Shown here: positions 9,901 through 22,089 of the stretch, in pieces
How positions within the stretch are numbered: the first letter of the stretch is position 1
Layout of the letters: each line of letters opens with the position of its first letter
Source of the DNA: Marchantia polymorpha subsp. ruderalis
Taxonomy: Eukaryota; Streptophyta; Marchantiopsida; Marchantiales; Marchantiaceae
Assembly: GCA_037833965.1 (NCBI GenBank)
Contig: AP031354.1
Location: forward strand, 970,001-1,034,000
Length of the DNA stretch: 64,000 nucleotides
Reading direction: 5' to 3'
The notes under the pieces: generated by a model
The model's database searches: none
What the model saw: the letters and a program-made list of their open reading frames with translations, nothing else
Told to the model about the DNA's origin: nothing
Translations under genes and position numbers: made by a program

Positions 9901-11594
9901 GATGAATATAGTATAACGTCACATACCATTACAATTGAATCATCAGTACTTTCCATGGTGGATCAACGATGTGGAGCAAAAATTTAGAACCCGTGTGTAA
10001 GTGGAGATCCAATATACCTCTGAGAATGGGTAGAAAGAAGAATCCGAGGAAGACTCAGAAGTCGCCTCTTGGTGAAACTGAGGTCAAACAAAAGAAACTC
10101 AAGAATGTGTGGGGTATGATTATGAAAATGTCCTATATTAGACAAATTCATTCGGGGAATAAGAAAGTCTGCTGATGCATATGAATGATGGAGATTTCTT
10201 TGTGAGATGTTGAGGCTAGGGCGTTGGTCTCAGTGACATTCCTGAAAGCTATCGATTATTTTATAGTTGAAGCAATCGAGTTTGGCTGATAGATTTCACA
10301 GCTCAATGTGACAATATGTACTTTCTGGTTCAACATTTTTAACTTGCTTTTGCTGGAGATGAAGCTAGAGTGATCTAAAACATCTGGTAGTATACTAAAA
10401 TAAATATGGTTGATAACAGTTATGAGCTCATTGAAACTGAAGCCAACATTCAGATAACGGATAAGAATATAAGAGGTATGTCCTTATTCGGAATTAGCCG
10501 ACGTAGCCATTTAGCAATGTGTATTACAACGTATTCAGCTCAAAAATTTCACGTAAATTGACGGTATCAGTACGCAATGACTGTCAGGTAGTGTAACGAC
10601 CATTGCAGTTACAGACGAGGGGAACTGCAACAAGTGCATTTGACTGTTGCTGTGGTTGCTGCAACCAAGATGAAGTACTGCGCTCAAAATCATCCTTATC
10701 AACAGAACATTTATACAATTGAGAAATATTTTCGCTTTCGGTTCAACGATTTCAATTACACGTAAGGTACAAAATTTGCACATGTACATACAACCGACCA
10801 ATTTGATAAGAAACCCACCAATTTATAGATAATTACAATCTGCAAAAGCATCCAACCGGTGGTTTGTTGTAACTTGTGGCCGAGTGTTGAGTGATTCAAT
10901 CAATAATGACGGAGAATAAATCATTCAGCTATTATCCATTTTGATCAAGAAAAATTTAGCATTGAGTAAACTAAATATTTATCAATTCAACATTATATTT
11001 ATCAATGCAATATTTATTAATTCTTACTTATACTCTTTCGTGTGCAAGTTGCTCTCGTGCTAACTTCGAACGAGAAAAAATTTGGTCATAACATCCAGTC
11101 CTCGAGATGATGAAAGACGTAGGATAGGGCTTGGCCACACAACTAGGATATCATGAAATGAAGTGCGATGGGTATCAATTTTTGGTCTCATATGAGTAGT
11201 CCAGTCACAATGTAGCGGAGAGAGAATCTCATCTTCAGCATGGATAACCGGACAACATACACAAATACTAACCTCCCTATGTCCATCGTGATATAAACTT
11301 ATCTCTGTAAGCGTTAAGTACTTCTGACGTTAAGCTTTTTCTTACCGGCAGAGAACACATATGCTATCCACCCTTAAGTGGTATAACCAGTCATTCTGGA
11401 GGATCTGTTGATTTAGCAAAAATATAAACATTTGGGCACAACATATTGCAGGTTTCATTTTGCTTCGATCACATTGAACTTTATATCTAATCTCCAACCA
11501 CAACTCTTTCCAAAACCATTTCCTCCTATAATTGGAGTTCACAGACTGCGTCAAGGATTTGCCTTCGGATTGATTCGATATATGGTCCAAAACA
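9901..11594. other. Unassigned intergenic sequence
   Basis: No coding region is supported. Short ORFs at 9969-10175 (plus), 10535-10801 (minus) and 11342-11623 (minus) have no recognisable domains. AT content rises at 10900-11040. Nothing further is visible. Confidence 0.3.
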
Positions 11595-11668
11595 GAGCTC
11601 CAGCCTCGAAATTGTACAATCATCGGTTTCGATGATTGTACAATTGTACAATTTCGAGGCTGGAGCTC
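11595..11668. repeat. Long near-perfect hairpin with an 8-bp internal duplication
   Basis: The left arm 11595-11625 starts GAGCTCCAGCCTCGAAATTG and the right arm 11630-11668 is its reverse complement, with a 4-base loop. The only difference is that the right arm repeats the palindrome TTGTACAA in tandem, giving an 8-base bulge. A second hairpin follows at 11675-11702 (AATTCGGCGC / GGCGCCGAATT). Together they would extrude as a cruciform or fold in RNA. Confidence 0.85.
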
Positions 11669-11702
11669 GACCTCAATTCGGCGCGGTAGACGGCGCCGAA
11701 TT

Positions 11703-12423
11703 TCTCATTCGCATTAAGAACCGATCAACGACCCGCCGTCCATACTCTACTGGAACACGCTTGTTTCATGCATGTTAACAGCTCACTTGTCGACTATATG
11801 AAGTGCTTTGGGGAAGTCGAACAGCAAGGATCTGACTAGAGCAAGAGCGGAAGCAGTGTGCGAGCGAATCTTGCTGCTTGAGCTGGGCATGTGAAAAGGT
11901 GAAAGCTGTGGAAAAGAAACCGAGTGTTGTCGAGCAGAAGCTTCGTGTAATTGATCGCTGCGGAAGCGTGTGGAGTATCAGGTACGTTCATCTTTTGGAG
12001 CCTCCCTAGAAGATCCGAGACATTCCTTGTAGCGAAGCTAGCGATTATGAAGACAATGTTTATTGGAATGCAGACACGCTTAGCCAGAGTGTGGCGACAG
12101 TTTGTATGGAATGCATGAAATGTATTAGCTCATGAAGAGAGGTCGTTGGATGCACTCTTTTTTCCGCTTGTGTGGCGCTGGTGAACGTATGTTTTCTCAG
12201 TTATCTCCAGGCAGTTCAGTCTATCATTCGGTCTCCGTCCACGTCAGATTGTTACGTCGACGGGGAAGAGCATTGATCTCTTCTTGAGTGTACTAGTGCT
12301 GTCGGGGGTCGTAATCTTATTTGTGGAGTCTGCATAGTCTGCATGGATCCAAATCGCCATTCCTGATTCTTTATTATGTCAGAAACATTTCAGACCATGT
12401 GCGTGGAATAACAGTATGTTTGG
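11703..12423 (+). promoter_or_regulatory. Upstream region of the IFI27-like gene
   Basis: This moderate-GC stretch lies upstream of the ATG at 12424 and has no supported coding region. It probably contains the promoter and 5' leader. An alternative frame (12321-12758) overlaps the IFI27-like ORF and is its shadow. Confidence 0.3.
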
Positions 12424-12726
12424 ATGTCGACGCAGATTCATGGAAGAATGAAGACCAACATGAGTTACGGCCGGTCGCCATCAGCTTCAGCACCATCGTT
12501 TGTTCCAGTCGTGAGGTCTCTTGGATTCAAGAGTGCGGGTATCGCCGCTGGGAGCTGGGCAGCTGGACACTTGTCGTCGTACGGAGGGGTAGTGAGTGCA
12601 GGCAGTCCCTGCGCTGTTCTGCAGAGTGTGGGAGCTACGGGCACTTGCTCACCGGCCGGGGTGACGTCCCTTGTCGTAGCAACTACTGCAGGACTTGGAG
12701 GGGCCGTGGGGAACTCCAAAGGCTAA
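12424..12726 (+). CDS. IFI27/ISG12-like small hydrophobic protein
   Basis: The 100-codon ORF has a basic, Ser-rich N-terminus (about residues 1-28) and then a Gly/Ala-rich hydrophobic region. This reads LGFKSAGIAAGSWAAGHLSS (residues 33-52), VVSAGSPCAVLQSVGATG (about 56-73) and VVATTAGLGGAVGN (about 84-97). The GF-(S/T)AGIAAGSWAA block and the LQSVGA-G block in this order are the signature of the IFI6/IFI27 (ISG12) family: small, usually mitochondrial or ER membrane proteins best known in animals, where they affect apoptosis and lipid-linked processes. In a plant the role is unknown. Differences include Pro-Cys replacing the usual Leu-Val before the second block. The ORF is intact, and no intron is needed. 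It lies 800 bp upstream of P450 block C. The start is the first ATG of the open frame. Confidence 0.65.
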   Translation: MSTQIHGRMKTNMSYGRSPSASAPSFVPVVRSLGFKSAGIAAGSWAAGHLSSYGGVVSAGSPCAVLQSVGATGTCSPAGVTSLVVATTAGLGGAVGNSKG

Positions 12727-13526
12727 ATCTTTACTTGGTCCTCTGTTTCTATGAATAGTTTGCACGGGAGTGTGGGCTGGTCAACCCTCTCATTGACAGA
12801 GTCCGTGAGCATTGGTCAACCTGGCTCTGGTGTGCAAATTGGAGAAGTTAGTGTCAGATGGGAGAGCATTTTCATGATATGAGTAAATTCCTTGTCGATG
12901 TTTTGATCACACCTTTGTCTTTGGGTCGGTGACTTTTTTCCGTGGTTACGATGTGAACGGTCATTTTGTTGTTGTCGACCGTACGGGGAGTGTATGCAGC
13001 TTTAGACTGTTTCCAATGCTATAGCATTAGGTGCGGTGTCTGGCACGATGACTAGGCATGTAGCTGGATCCGATCTGCATCCGAGTGCTGCGGTTGACTG
13101 CAAGCTGTCATTGATCGCTCTTAGCAGTTTGCATGGGTCTGTCTATTCTCAAGCTCATCAGGGGCCAATTGAGTTGTGTCACTCCGAAATAAAATGGACA
13201 TTAAGAGTATGTGAGTGAGTATATATCCGAGATTGTGTATGTTAGTCAAATCTGCTGTGTTCATTTCAGATTTTTTGCATATGTGTAAATGAACAATTGA
13301 ATTATAGTACCTACAGCGAAAGAGTTGAATGCAATTTCTTGCGCTGTTGAACACAGATATAGTGAAGTCTGATTTCAACCGAAGAAAACTAAGACCTGTT
13401 ATTACGTACCGGATTAAGAAGACTCTCAGTAAGTACGATCGCCTTGTCGTCGGATCAATGGCCTGTGTTCGTTGTCCGTTTGAAAATTTTGACCTGAAAC
13501 AGGCAACATCAGAAGTGGTATCAGTA
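12727..13526. other. Downstream flank of the IFI27-like gene
   Basis: No coding region is supported. The phrase AGTTTGCA(C/T)GGG occurs just after the IFI27-like stop (about 12760) and again near 13125, both beside GTTGACTGC/GGTCAACC-like text, so part of the 3' region may be a diverged duplication. Otherwise nothing is visible. Confidence 0.3.
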
Positions 13527-15036
13527 GTATCGAGGATAAAAAGTTCTTTAGAAAAACTATGGACTTCGGACTAAGCATTTCAGTACCCATATAACACCCC
13601 CTAACTTACCCCCTCGTGTATGACGCGGATGGTAGTGCAAGTGTGGAATCGTGTAAAAATCTTCCAATACTTGGGATGAGATGACAAATTTAAACTGTAA
13701 TGCATCGATTTAGATGGCGAGTACGAGCGCAACAATTTTACATTCCATTCAGTGGATGATACCGGGATGGATAGAAGGGATTGGGTTGAGCAAGAAGTCA
13801 AAACATCTCTCACTTACATTTGTGCGAGAATGACTATGGCAACAAGACCACCGGCAGAGATATTACTGGAAGATTGGAAGAGCTACTGGAGCTGACATAC
13901 GAGTGGATGTCACTAGCCAAAACATCGAGTCCTCAGGAATGCGAGACCCTGAGCTCGAATATCATCGTCAGTTGCGAGCAGACTCTAGCGACTTGAAAAC
14001 TTGAAAACTATGGTTGTAGATGAACTTCGGAGCATCCAGCGAGAGGATAGGCTGCAAATGGAATCATGACCGACATTTTTGTAAATTCAAATGAAAAGAA
14101 TAAAAGCGACATTCGAACAACGTCATCAAAGCAAGACTCCTATTATTGAGGAACAAATACCTGTGCCTAGACTGAATTCTTCGACATCGACAAATCCTGC
14201 AGAAAATACTGGACGGAGGGCCTAGACAATGGTAAATGGAGAGGAAGACCGGTAGAAGAAGGTTACTTTGATAGACTACCTTACTCTCGGGCTACGGTCG
14301 AAGAGAACTTCAGACAGCATCCGGTTGGGTAATTCCTCTTCCATAAATCTATCAGAGACACCATAGTAACTGGTTACGATATTTGAAGGACACAAAGGTG
14401 ATTACAATCAATTATACATTGCAGAGAACCCCTGAATGATGGACAGAGTCCAACAAAGTTTGAACCTACAAGGTTTTTGAATCAAAGGAACCACTTACAA
14501 GCTCCTTTCCAGCAGTTCCGGTCGGAGGGACCTGTCCTGCCGCGAACCTTGGAATGCTTTTAGTGTTGCTGAATCCATGTTGGCCCATATTACATGGACT
14601 TGCAATATGAGATTCGAGGACGTCGATGTGCAAGAAAGCATCATGGTGAGGTTGCGGAAATTAAACCCTCTGACCCTGCAGGTGTCTCCTCGCTTAGCCC
14701 ATGAAGGTGTATACTGCAGCTAGAATCCAGTCGATCTGCAAGATAGTATGGCTCCTGAACAACTCATCACTCTTGATCGAGTTGATGTTTAATGTTGATG
14801 TTCATAAGTACTGGTAATAGTTCTCGATTTATTTCCACAGGATGCAGCTTCCAAATACTCTGCATTTGGAATGGATCCATATCCACGAATGCTTTATTCA
14901 GTTTCACGCTCTTGAATAAAATGGTTTATTTGAAAAGGGAACTACAATTGTAAGGTAGGCATTATTATTACAAAGTAGCTCTTCACATAGTATGTATAAA
15001 GGCAACTATTATACTTCGCAGTGGTTGGTCAAGACT
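13527..15036 (+). repeat. Duplicated block C, direct copy
   Basis: Aligns with block A from GTATCGAGGATA (about 13529) to the shared text ending TTGGT(C/G)AAGACT (about 15036). It lacks about 270 bp relative to A (equivalent to about 3530-3797), which removes the P450 F-G and I-helix region. Confidence 0.8.
13840..14730 (+). pseudogene. Cytochrome P450 pseudogene, copy C (internally deleted)
   Basis: Shared P450 text includes VVDELRSIQRE (about 14010), an I-helix to J fragment after the deletion joint (about 14150), YSRATVEENFRQHPV (about 14280-14325, with the ExxR Glu and Arg both kept) and the heme loop SSSGRR followed by a shift into TCPAANLG (about 14510-14550). The tail DVDVQES is at about 14620. 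It carries the same one-base heme-loop frameshift as copies A and B plus its own 270-bp deletion, so it is a nonfunctional duplicate made after inactivation. Confidence 0.75.
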
Positions 15037-17788
15037 TTAGGCGTGGGGGTGGTTTTATCTTGAAGAGAAGCTTTATTCCAAGGAGGAGGATGATAATTAG
15101 GAATTAGGAATTATGAATCTACCAAGGAAGAATGTGATAATCAGGAAATATGAATGAATCCAAAAGTGTGAATGAAATTATGCAGAAGCTGTTGGTTGCA
15201 ATTAAGTGGGTCGGGACCTGTTTGCAAAACGAAATATGTACAGTACCGATGGCGTGCCGACTAACACCTATTATATATCTATTTGACGACCGTGGACTTC
15301 TGACGGATTCCGGACTACCATTAACGTGTTTAAACGCTCACTGTCTAGATCATATCAGCGAGGAGTGAAAAAACTAGAGGCAGACATTCTGCTCCAACGA
15401 TATCTCATAGCAAAGCACTACACCGAAGTCATGTATATTTTTATCTTCGACATTCATCCTTGAGCAACGAGCATATATCCGTGGCTCACACGGTATGATT
15501 GAAAGGCCAACGAAGTCCTTCAGGATGAATGCCGAGGCACCAAGAATGCACTAGGCTGAGCTTTTAGTCCTGCTCTTGTTCCAAAGTGTCATAAGCGTCG
15601 AGGGATCAAGAACGAGGAGTTCAACCTTTCCAGCATTGCGTACGAGTGACATCAGCAGTCAGAGTGGACATAGAGACATAACTACTAAGACATAGCAGTC
15701 CATTTCTTCCCTCGGTCTCGAATCAACTTGCTTTCAAATACCTGCTGCTATGTCGCCGGTCACATGATATATAATCTGACATGACATATACATACAATGA
15801 TTACGACATATAAAGTAATGATCATTTCATAGATTTACTGTAGGGAAACTATCATCCCCGTCGACTGCGTTCCTCGGCATCAGATGTAGACAGACTAGAA
15901 GATATTCGCAGAGAAGTTGAATGAGGCAAGGTTTCATCCCATATATATAGAGATAGGCAATGTCTTGAGGCTCAGATATGGTTCGGAGCTCTCATGGCGG
16001 TCTGTAACCTCAACCCCCAACAACTGGTGAGTTTAATGGTCCAACTATGTCGATCTGCTAAGGACAAAACGTTCGGGTTCTTTGATATCACAGCTTGAAC
16101 TTATGACCCAGCGAAGCTCTAGCTGCTGACGCAAACTTGTGGCTATGAAGTGCGAGGCTTTCGATGATTTCCTCGAGACTGGATGACCCAGAGTGATGGA
16201 GGCTTTGTTGTTCATGATCATCTTGAGCGTTAAGTTCTTCAATGGTCAGACTGTCCTCGTGTATTCACCATTATTTATCAGCTTTTAGTGCTGAGGGCCA
16301 AGAATTTTGTCACCTGCTGCGTCCGCTGGCAAGCGGACCTCTTCCTCCGTCGGATCTTCATGGGCATCAAATTAGACATGCCACCAGTTCACATAATCGT
16401 GGGAAGTTTACTCACACATGTCTGTTGTAAAACTCCTGACTACGGACAAGAATTTGCGAGTTATCAGCGTCTCATATGCCCTTCTACTTTACAAACTTTA
16501 TACGGCCATGATCGACTGTAGATCCTCCATATCATACTGCAGTCGACAGTGTCCCTGTTTTCCTTGACCCCGACTTTTGGGAAGGACCAAACGATACCCT
16601 TGCTGTGCTCTGCGATTGCTGGATTTTCACATTCGAGCGCATCGAAGGCAAAACATTGCTTCCCAAAAGACGACACATACGACATATATACTATGCAAGT
16701 GATTGCAGTGTACGTTTCGTGATTGCATACCGTATCTATCCCACTTTCCTGCATTCCTGCGGCTGCCTCAACTGTGTCCGTATAGAGTGTACCGTAATTG
16801 TTTTCTGCACAACAACTACTCCTGTAATCTAAATTAATGAATGAATATCTTCACTCAGAGTACGAGAGCTGGTGATTCAGAGTGTCGGTTTTGCGAGTGT
16901 GCATGAGGACGAACAAGTTTACTGTAAAGGTCCTACAATTCCTACTGCGTGGGTTTACTTGATCGCAGGAGCTTCAGATGCTGTTTGTTTCCCCGCAAAC
17001 GATGTTTTCTTCGAGTTGACGACGACGGTCAGCTCGTGGGCACGGCCATGATGCGACTCCTGTTCTCGTTGGCGCGCAAGCAATCTTTCGCTGGCCCTGC
17101 GTGTGTGTGTGTGTCAAAGTTATGGCAGCATGTCGCTCGAAGCTGTCGGCGAAGTCAAAAGCAATATTCTGCTGAAAACAGATTGATGACGGGAACCAAG
17201 GGTACGACAAGTTGTCGTGAGCTTAGATTCCTCCGCTCCCTAGCTCTGCCTCTGCCTCTCGCTCGCCGGAGAGTGCGCTGAATTTGTGTCTGCAGTTAGC
17301 CGCTTTACTGTATGGATTGCATGGATGGGCACCTACTTCCGCCACGAGAGTGATTCGATGTGCGCAGGACGGCATCTCAACATGAAGCGCCTTGCATGCG
17401 CCTCGTCGACAGAAGACAGACAGACAGACAGACATCAAAGCCTTCGAGAAGATACACCGCGCAGAGTCCGGCTCTGCTCCATCTCCTCGGAAGGTACTGC
17501 GATGATACTTCCCAATTGCTCAACCTCGTTAACCAGTCATGCGGGTCCTGAATTAGGCAGAAGGAGGAGCATCAGAGGTCTCAGAGGTGGTCAGAGATAG
17601 ATGGTCTCAGAGGTCGTCAGCGTTGCCGATTTTAGCCATTTTGGACGTTCCGGCCTTCGACAGTTGCAGTCAGCCAGCCAGCCAGCCAGCATAGAGTCGA
17701 TCGACCGATCCACAATTGTAGAGGTGGGCATCGATCGAAGGGCGCTCACGATCTTTGGCTCGGCTCATGCAGATCGATCGATCCGGTC
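15037..17788. other. Unassigned intergenic sequence with microsatellites
   Basis: ORFs overlap on both strands (16288-16521 plus, 16464-16754 minus, 16949-17281 plus, 16974-17210 minus) and none has a family signature. Simple repeats include a short GT run at about 17101-17112, an AGAC run at about 17414-17435 and a CAGC run at about 17670-17690. No transposon ends were found. Confidence 0.3.
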
Positions 17789-18259
17789 GTGCTAGCATCG
17801 CAGGACTTGAGGAAGAGTGAACCCCGAATGACTCAGACCATACCATGTATTCCCGGGAGGAGGAAACAGGTCGTACACATTTGTATCATCTGGCAGAATT
17901 ATCGGCACCCTCTCAGCCTCCGTAATGCCCGCCCGCCTGCCATCCTTAACAGCACATGCCCACGTCCATCCGCCCCACACCCCAGTCCTTGTTTCCCTCC
18001 TGTCTCTTCCTTCCCCGGTGACCACCCATCCAACATTTCCTTTCCTGCCATCACAACGTTGATCGACGACAAACGCACATGCACACCATTTCCATGCTGC
18101 TGCGTCTGCAACTCTTTGTGCAGATTTGACGACGGAACGAACTTCCATTTCCTATTTTCCCGACTAAATGAATTGCCATTGAATCCACCTATCAAAATTT
18201 CAAGACATGGCATTGACTTGCTCAAGAAGGCACTAAGAGGATGTCAGGAGTTGGTTCAG
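17789..18259 (+). CDS. Possible exon of unknown function (low confidence)
   Basis: The plus-strand frame is open for 157 codons and meets a good donor (CAG/GTAAGG at 18259/18260) after the amphipathic segment HGIDLLKKALRGCQELVQ, which is what a real first exon might look like. The central part is Pro/Ser/Cys-rich without domain motifs. Two overlapping minus-strand ORFs (17792-18148 and 17899-18225) are about as plausible, so strand and coding status are undecided. No family is recognised. Confidence 0.25.
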
Positions 18260-18500
18260 GTAAGGATTTGAGATGTTTTTCAAAATTTATGTGGTGAGAA
18301 TACACGTCGTATTATAACATACATCGCTCACATATCATACATACACACAAATCATAGACGAAAACATATACAAATACAAGTGTAACACAATTCGTTCCCT
18401 TTGGAGCAGTTGGTGAACCCAACGCAGAGCGACACATGGTATTTACTATTGGTTCAATGATGATAACTTCAGTATCGAAGGCCGCACGAAGTCATGTGTT

Positions 18501-18610
18501 GGATCATACAATGGTCCTGAATTGTTTAACATGGATTGTAAACCTTAGTATGGCTGGATCACACAATGGACATGAATTGTTTTATCTGGATTGTAAACCT
18601 TGATATGGCT
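18501..18610. repeat. Two-copy 55-bp tandem repeat
   Basis: Units begin GGATCATACAATGG (18501) and GGATCACACAATGG (18556) and each runs through GGATTGTAAACCTT to ATATGGCT or GTATGGCT. It lies just upstream of the foldback at 18651. Confidence 0.7.
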
Positions 18611-18650
18611 GACCAGCGTCAGTTTCAAACTAGGGCTGTTGTGAGTACAC

Positions 18651-18784
18651 TTTTGGTGAGCGCGCTCTGCCTAAAGGAGACAAGTGATGTTTCACATCCT
18701 TAGAGTACATGGGATGTGAAATACCACTTGTCTTGCTCCCAACCCATGACTCTACCGTCCCGTAGGCAGCGCGTTCACCAAAAA
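18651..18784. repeat. 134-bp foldback (inverted repeat)
   Basis: The left arm (18651-18699) begins TTTTGGTGAGCGCGCTCTGC and continues through GACAAGTGATGTTTCACATC. The right arm returns as GGATGTGAAATACCACTTGT, an unpaired stretch of about 20 bases, and then TAGGCAGCGCGTTCACCAAAA. The loop is about 11 bases. This could be a short MITE, or the fold of a small-RNA precursor; no target-site duplication was identified. Confidence 0.7.
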
Positions 18785-21782
18785 ATTTCATGTAAACCCC
18801 ACTGGCTTCAAACATAAACTTCATATCAAGTTGAGGTAAAAACATTTCATACTAGGAGAATCTAGTCCGATACTGAAGGGAATCTTGATATCTAGATTCT
18901 GTTCACATATGGGTGATTTTCCAACGTTGAAATTTCAACTCAAAGATTTAACTGTTCTTGAAGCCACACAAGATGGTATAAAACTAACATATATTATGGT
19001 GGGTCCTATCAAGAATCATCATCACATTCAACCTATATACTCTGGCAAACCTATTTATGATAATGTTGATTGACATTCTAAATTTTGTAAATTCTGTAAT
19101 TGCAGTTAACATGTACATTTTAAAATATAGGGAACTTAATTCTGATAAGTATAGAAATGTCCCAATAATTCAATGAAAAAGCTACTCATCCATCCGTAAC
19201 CTTAACATTAGAGATTAGTATAATAATTATAACTTGCCATCCAAGTTGGTTACCGTGCCAACTGTACCCCCTCGGTCTTGCTAGCAGAGAAACTTTAAGA
19301 GGTTACTGCAATTAGTTTCCATTATTTGATTGATGACTTCTCCTTGACCTTGGTCCACAATCCAACCTCACCGTGGTACTTGACTTTCAACGACCGGCTT
19401 ATAGATCAAGGTTTGTATTCGTGCTTGATAGTTTCCATATGTCAATCGCAGGTCGCTTTCTTCTTGTGAACCCTGTACTTATGTTCTTCTTCCGGAGCTT
19501 GTGAGGAGCGAGTTGTGTGCATTATGCACTTACTGCTTTGGAACGAATATGTTGCATGTTGTTTGTGCTTTAGTAACCTAACAAATTATTCAACACCGCG
19601 AACCATGATATCATGAGACGTAATATGCTTTCTAAATTCGGTCCTTCAAGCTTTCTCCATCATTTCACTTTGACTCAATTTGTACTTTCGTTATTTTCTC
19701 CAACAACGCATGCAGACGCAACTTCTATTGTTCAGGACATGGCTGGTTGACATAGATCGTAGAGGCAAATTAACTTAAAAAAGTCATGCATTACGCCAAA
19801 TCCGATTCATTAAGAATACTTTAACTTCATGCGATGCACAGACATACAGAATGAGATTTAATTGAAATTGAGACTTTGAGAACTTCGTTGTACAACGGAA
19901 AAGATATTCGTAGATTTTCCAGGATGGTGTCTAACCAAGTCCTCATTTTCAACTTGGTTTTAGAAATGATAGCTATGCACCATTTGAACATTATCAATCA
20001 ATCAAAACATCATGTTAACCGTTATAATTCACATCATGTATTATAATTTCTGCTTCTACCATTGAATTCAAATGATAGAAAATTTTAAAATATTTTATTG
20101 CATTATCAATCTGACAATATTAATCCAATTAGAGTAGTTGATTATCTGAAAATACGTACATTTATATGAACAGATTAATCATATTTCAATGTATCATGCA
20201 TTTATATCTGTATTTTCATCTTCTCAATGTTGACAGTAAGATAGCTTAAAAACTCAAATATTTTTTTATCAATATTCAAAATTTGACAATGAAAAAAATA
20301 AGATGTATTTTTTAATTTTCATCGAAAAATGGAGACTTCACGAATAATTTTATTTAACGAGAGAAGTTATTCATCTAGTATAATCTTTTTTGTACTACCT
20401 GTGATGTAAATCTGTTAGAAGAATGTTTCTTGTGTGTATCTTTCTACGTTTCTTGCATGTGGAGCAAAAATATTCAATGCATATCCCTTCTCATAAGACA
20501 ATTCTCTGTTTCATCAGCAAGAAATTTTGCCACTTTAACATGATGTAACATGTCATTGACTTTAAATCAGTTTTTCTTTAAAGAGAACGAAGAAAGTATC
20601 CCTAATTTCTTCTTCTAATAAAAGTAAATATCTTTTCAATATATTGAAGTAAAAACGAACAAAGTAACCTATACACACGTGAAAAATGCAATAAAATGTA
20701 CTACTTCACATTTATTATTACAAGTGAGTAACTGATACTTAGTATAGTACACTCGCCAAGAGTCTGCAAAGTTTTTAGGAATCATCGATTTCTGCCTTCT
20801 TGCACACTTATGATTTTCATCGGTAAAGTTCCTGAAGTAATGAGTATAGTGCCGAACCAATCAAATGATAAAATCTAAAAAGTGTCTGTAAATTTATTCA
20901 TAAATTATCTATACGTACAGTTTAAAATTCGATCTACATAACAAAAATAGAGAAAAAAAATCTTGAAAACTTTATAACTCTACAATTTAACGAAGATATC
21001 TAATTACCTTGAAATAAATGACTCCAATTTTATTTTTAAAATTATACTCAGAGGAAGAACTAAACCGTACGTACTCCACTGTTGATCCATCTCTATTAGA
21101 TAAAATCTAAATTGTAGATCATTATAAAGAATTCTACCATTAAAATTTAATTTTGTAGGAGAAAGATAATTTTCATATATTTTTTGAAATATATTAAATA
21201 TTATCTTATTTCAAAATTGTGCTAGTATCCACTTTTTCCACAATGAATAGTATTCCATTTTACATCTAAGTCATGCATGTATGACTATATGTCACAATCA
21301 TTTTATGCATTTAACTGAAACATCGCTTTGTTTTGTTTCAGTGATATGTCATATTCCATTAATAATGAGTGCATATAGCATCGAGAAATAAAGTGATACA
21401 TCCGTATATAGGCCTAAAACTCTACCTCCACAATATCAATAGTACTCTGAAATACTTGTAATAAATTTATAAACCCGAAGCAGTCAAACTGATTAAGAGT
21501 AGGGGGCCTCCTCAGAGCTTAGGGGGGATCCCATACAGCAACAGCTCATCAGAAACACCAAGGTTAGGAATTTAGGTCAGAAATATTTTAAGGTCAATGT
21601 ATGAACCTGATAAATTTCACACCTAGTTTGGTAAAGTTTGAACTTGAAGATTTAAAGTCACAAATATTTTCTTTCACTTTCAACCAAGTTCTGGGTGGTC
21701 ATCAGCTCTAAGCATCCGCTGTAAAGTTTACTTTTGCAATATGTTTAATCAAAAATCATTGAGAGTTACCGTGTTCAATTAT
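18785..21782. other. AT-rich, probably decayed repeat sequence
   Basis: Strongly AT-rich, with no coding region supported. On the minus strand near 19360 a purine tract (GGTGAGGTTGGAT) followed by TGTGGACCAAGGTC resembles a copia polypurine tract and LTR start, so this may be an old LTR element read leftwards, but no matching second LTR was found. An isolated GC-richer patch lies at about 21500-21540. Confidence 0.25.
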
Positions 21783-22089
21783 TCAGGACCGATATACTTT
21801 ATCCTTTAGCCTCCATTGCTCCCTATCGTGTTTACAAGAATTGAGCTCCTTTTGCCACACAGCTTGACTTTTCTTCAGTTCGGTCAAGTACTTGTTGCAG
21901 CAGCTCTCTAATTTGAACTCAAAATTGCAGTCATTCGAGATGTACCCTATGACCTTACGTCCCATTTTGGGGCAAAATCGAGCCCCATTTAGGAGCGAAG
22001 TTCGAACCACGTAGACATCCACCTTCACGTGGTAAACGAGAACCAGCGAACGATGTTGCTTGCGTGGTGGGATTAATCTCGAGAACAGT
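21783..22089 (-). CDS. Possible terminal exon of unknown function
   Basis: The minus strand is open from an acceptor-like TTGCAG (next to 22089) to a stop at 21783, about 100 codons. The N-terminal half is hydrophobic and basic (HRSLVLVYHVKVDVYVV) and the C-terminal half is charged with paired cysteines (CNFEFKLESCCNKYLTEL) and a helix-forming tail ending KDKVYRS. It looks more protein-like than its neighbours but matches no family I know. No upstream exon could be joined with confidence. Confidence 0.3.

Noticed and set aside
12465-12719. Minus-strand 84-codon ORF opposite the IFI27-like gene
   Set aside because: Pro/Ala-rich shadow of the Gly/Ala-rich sense frame.
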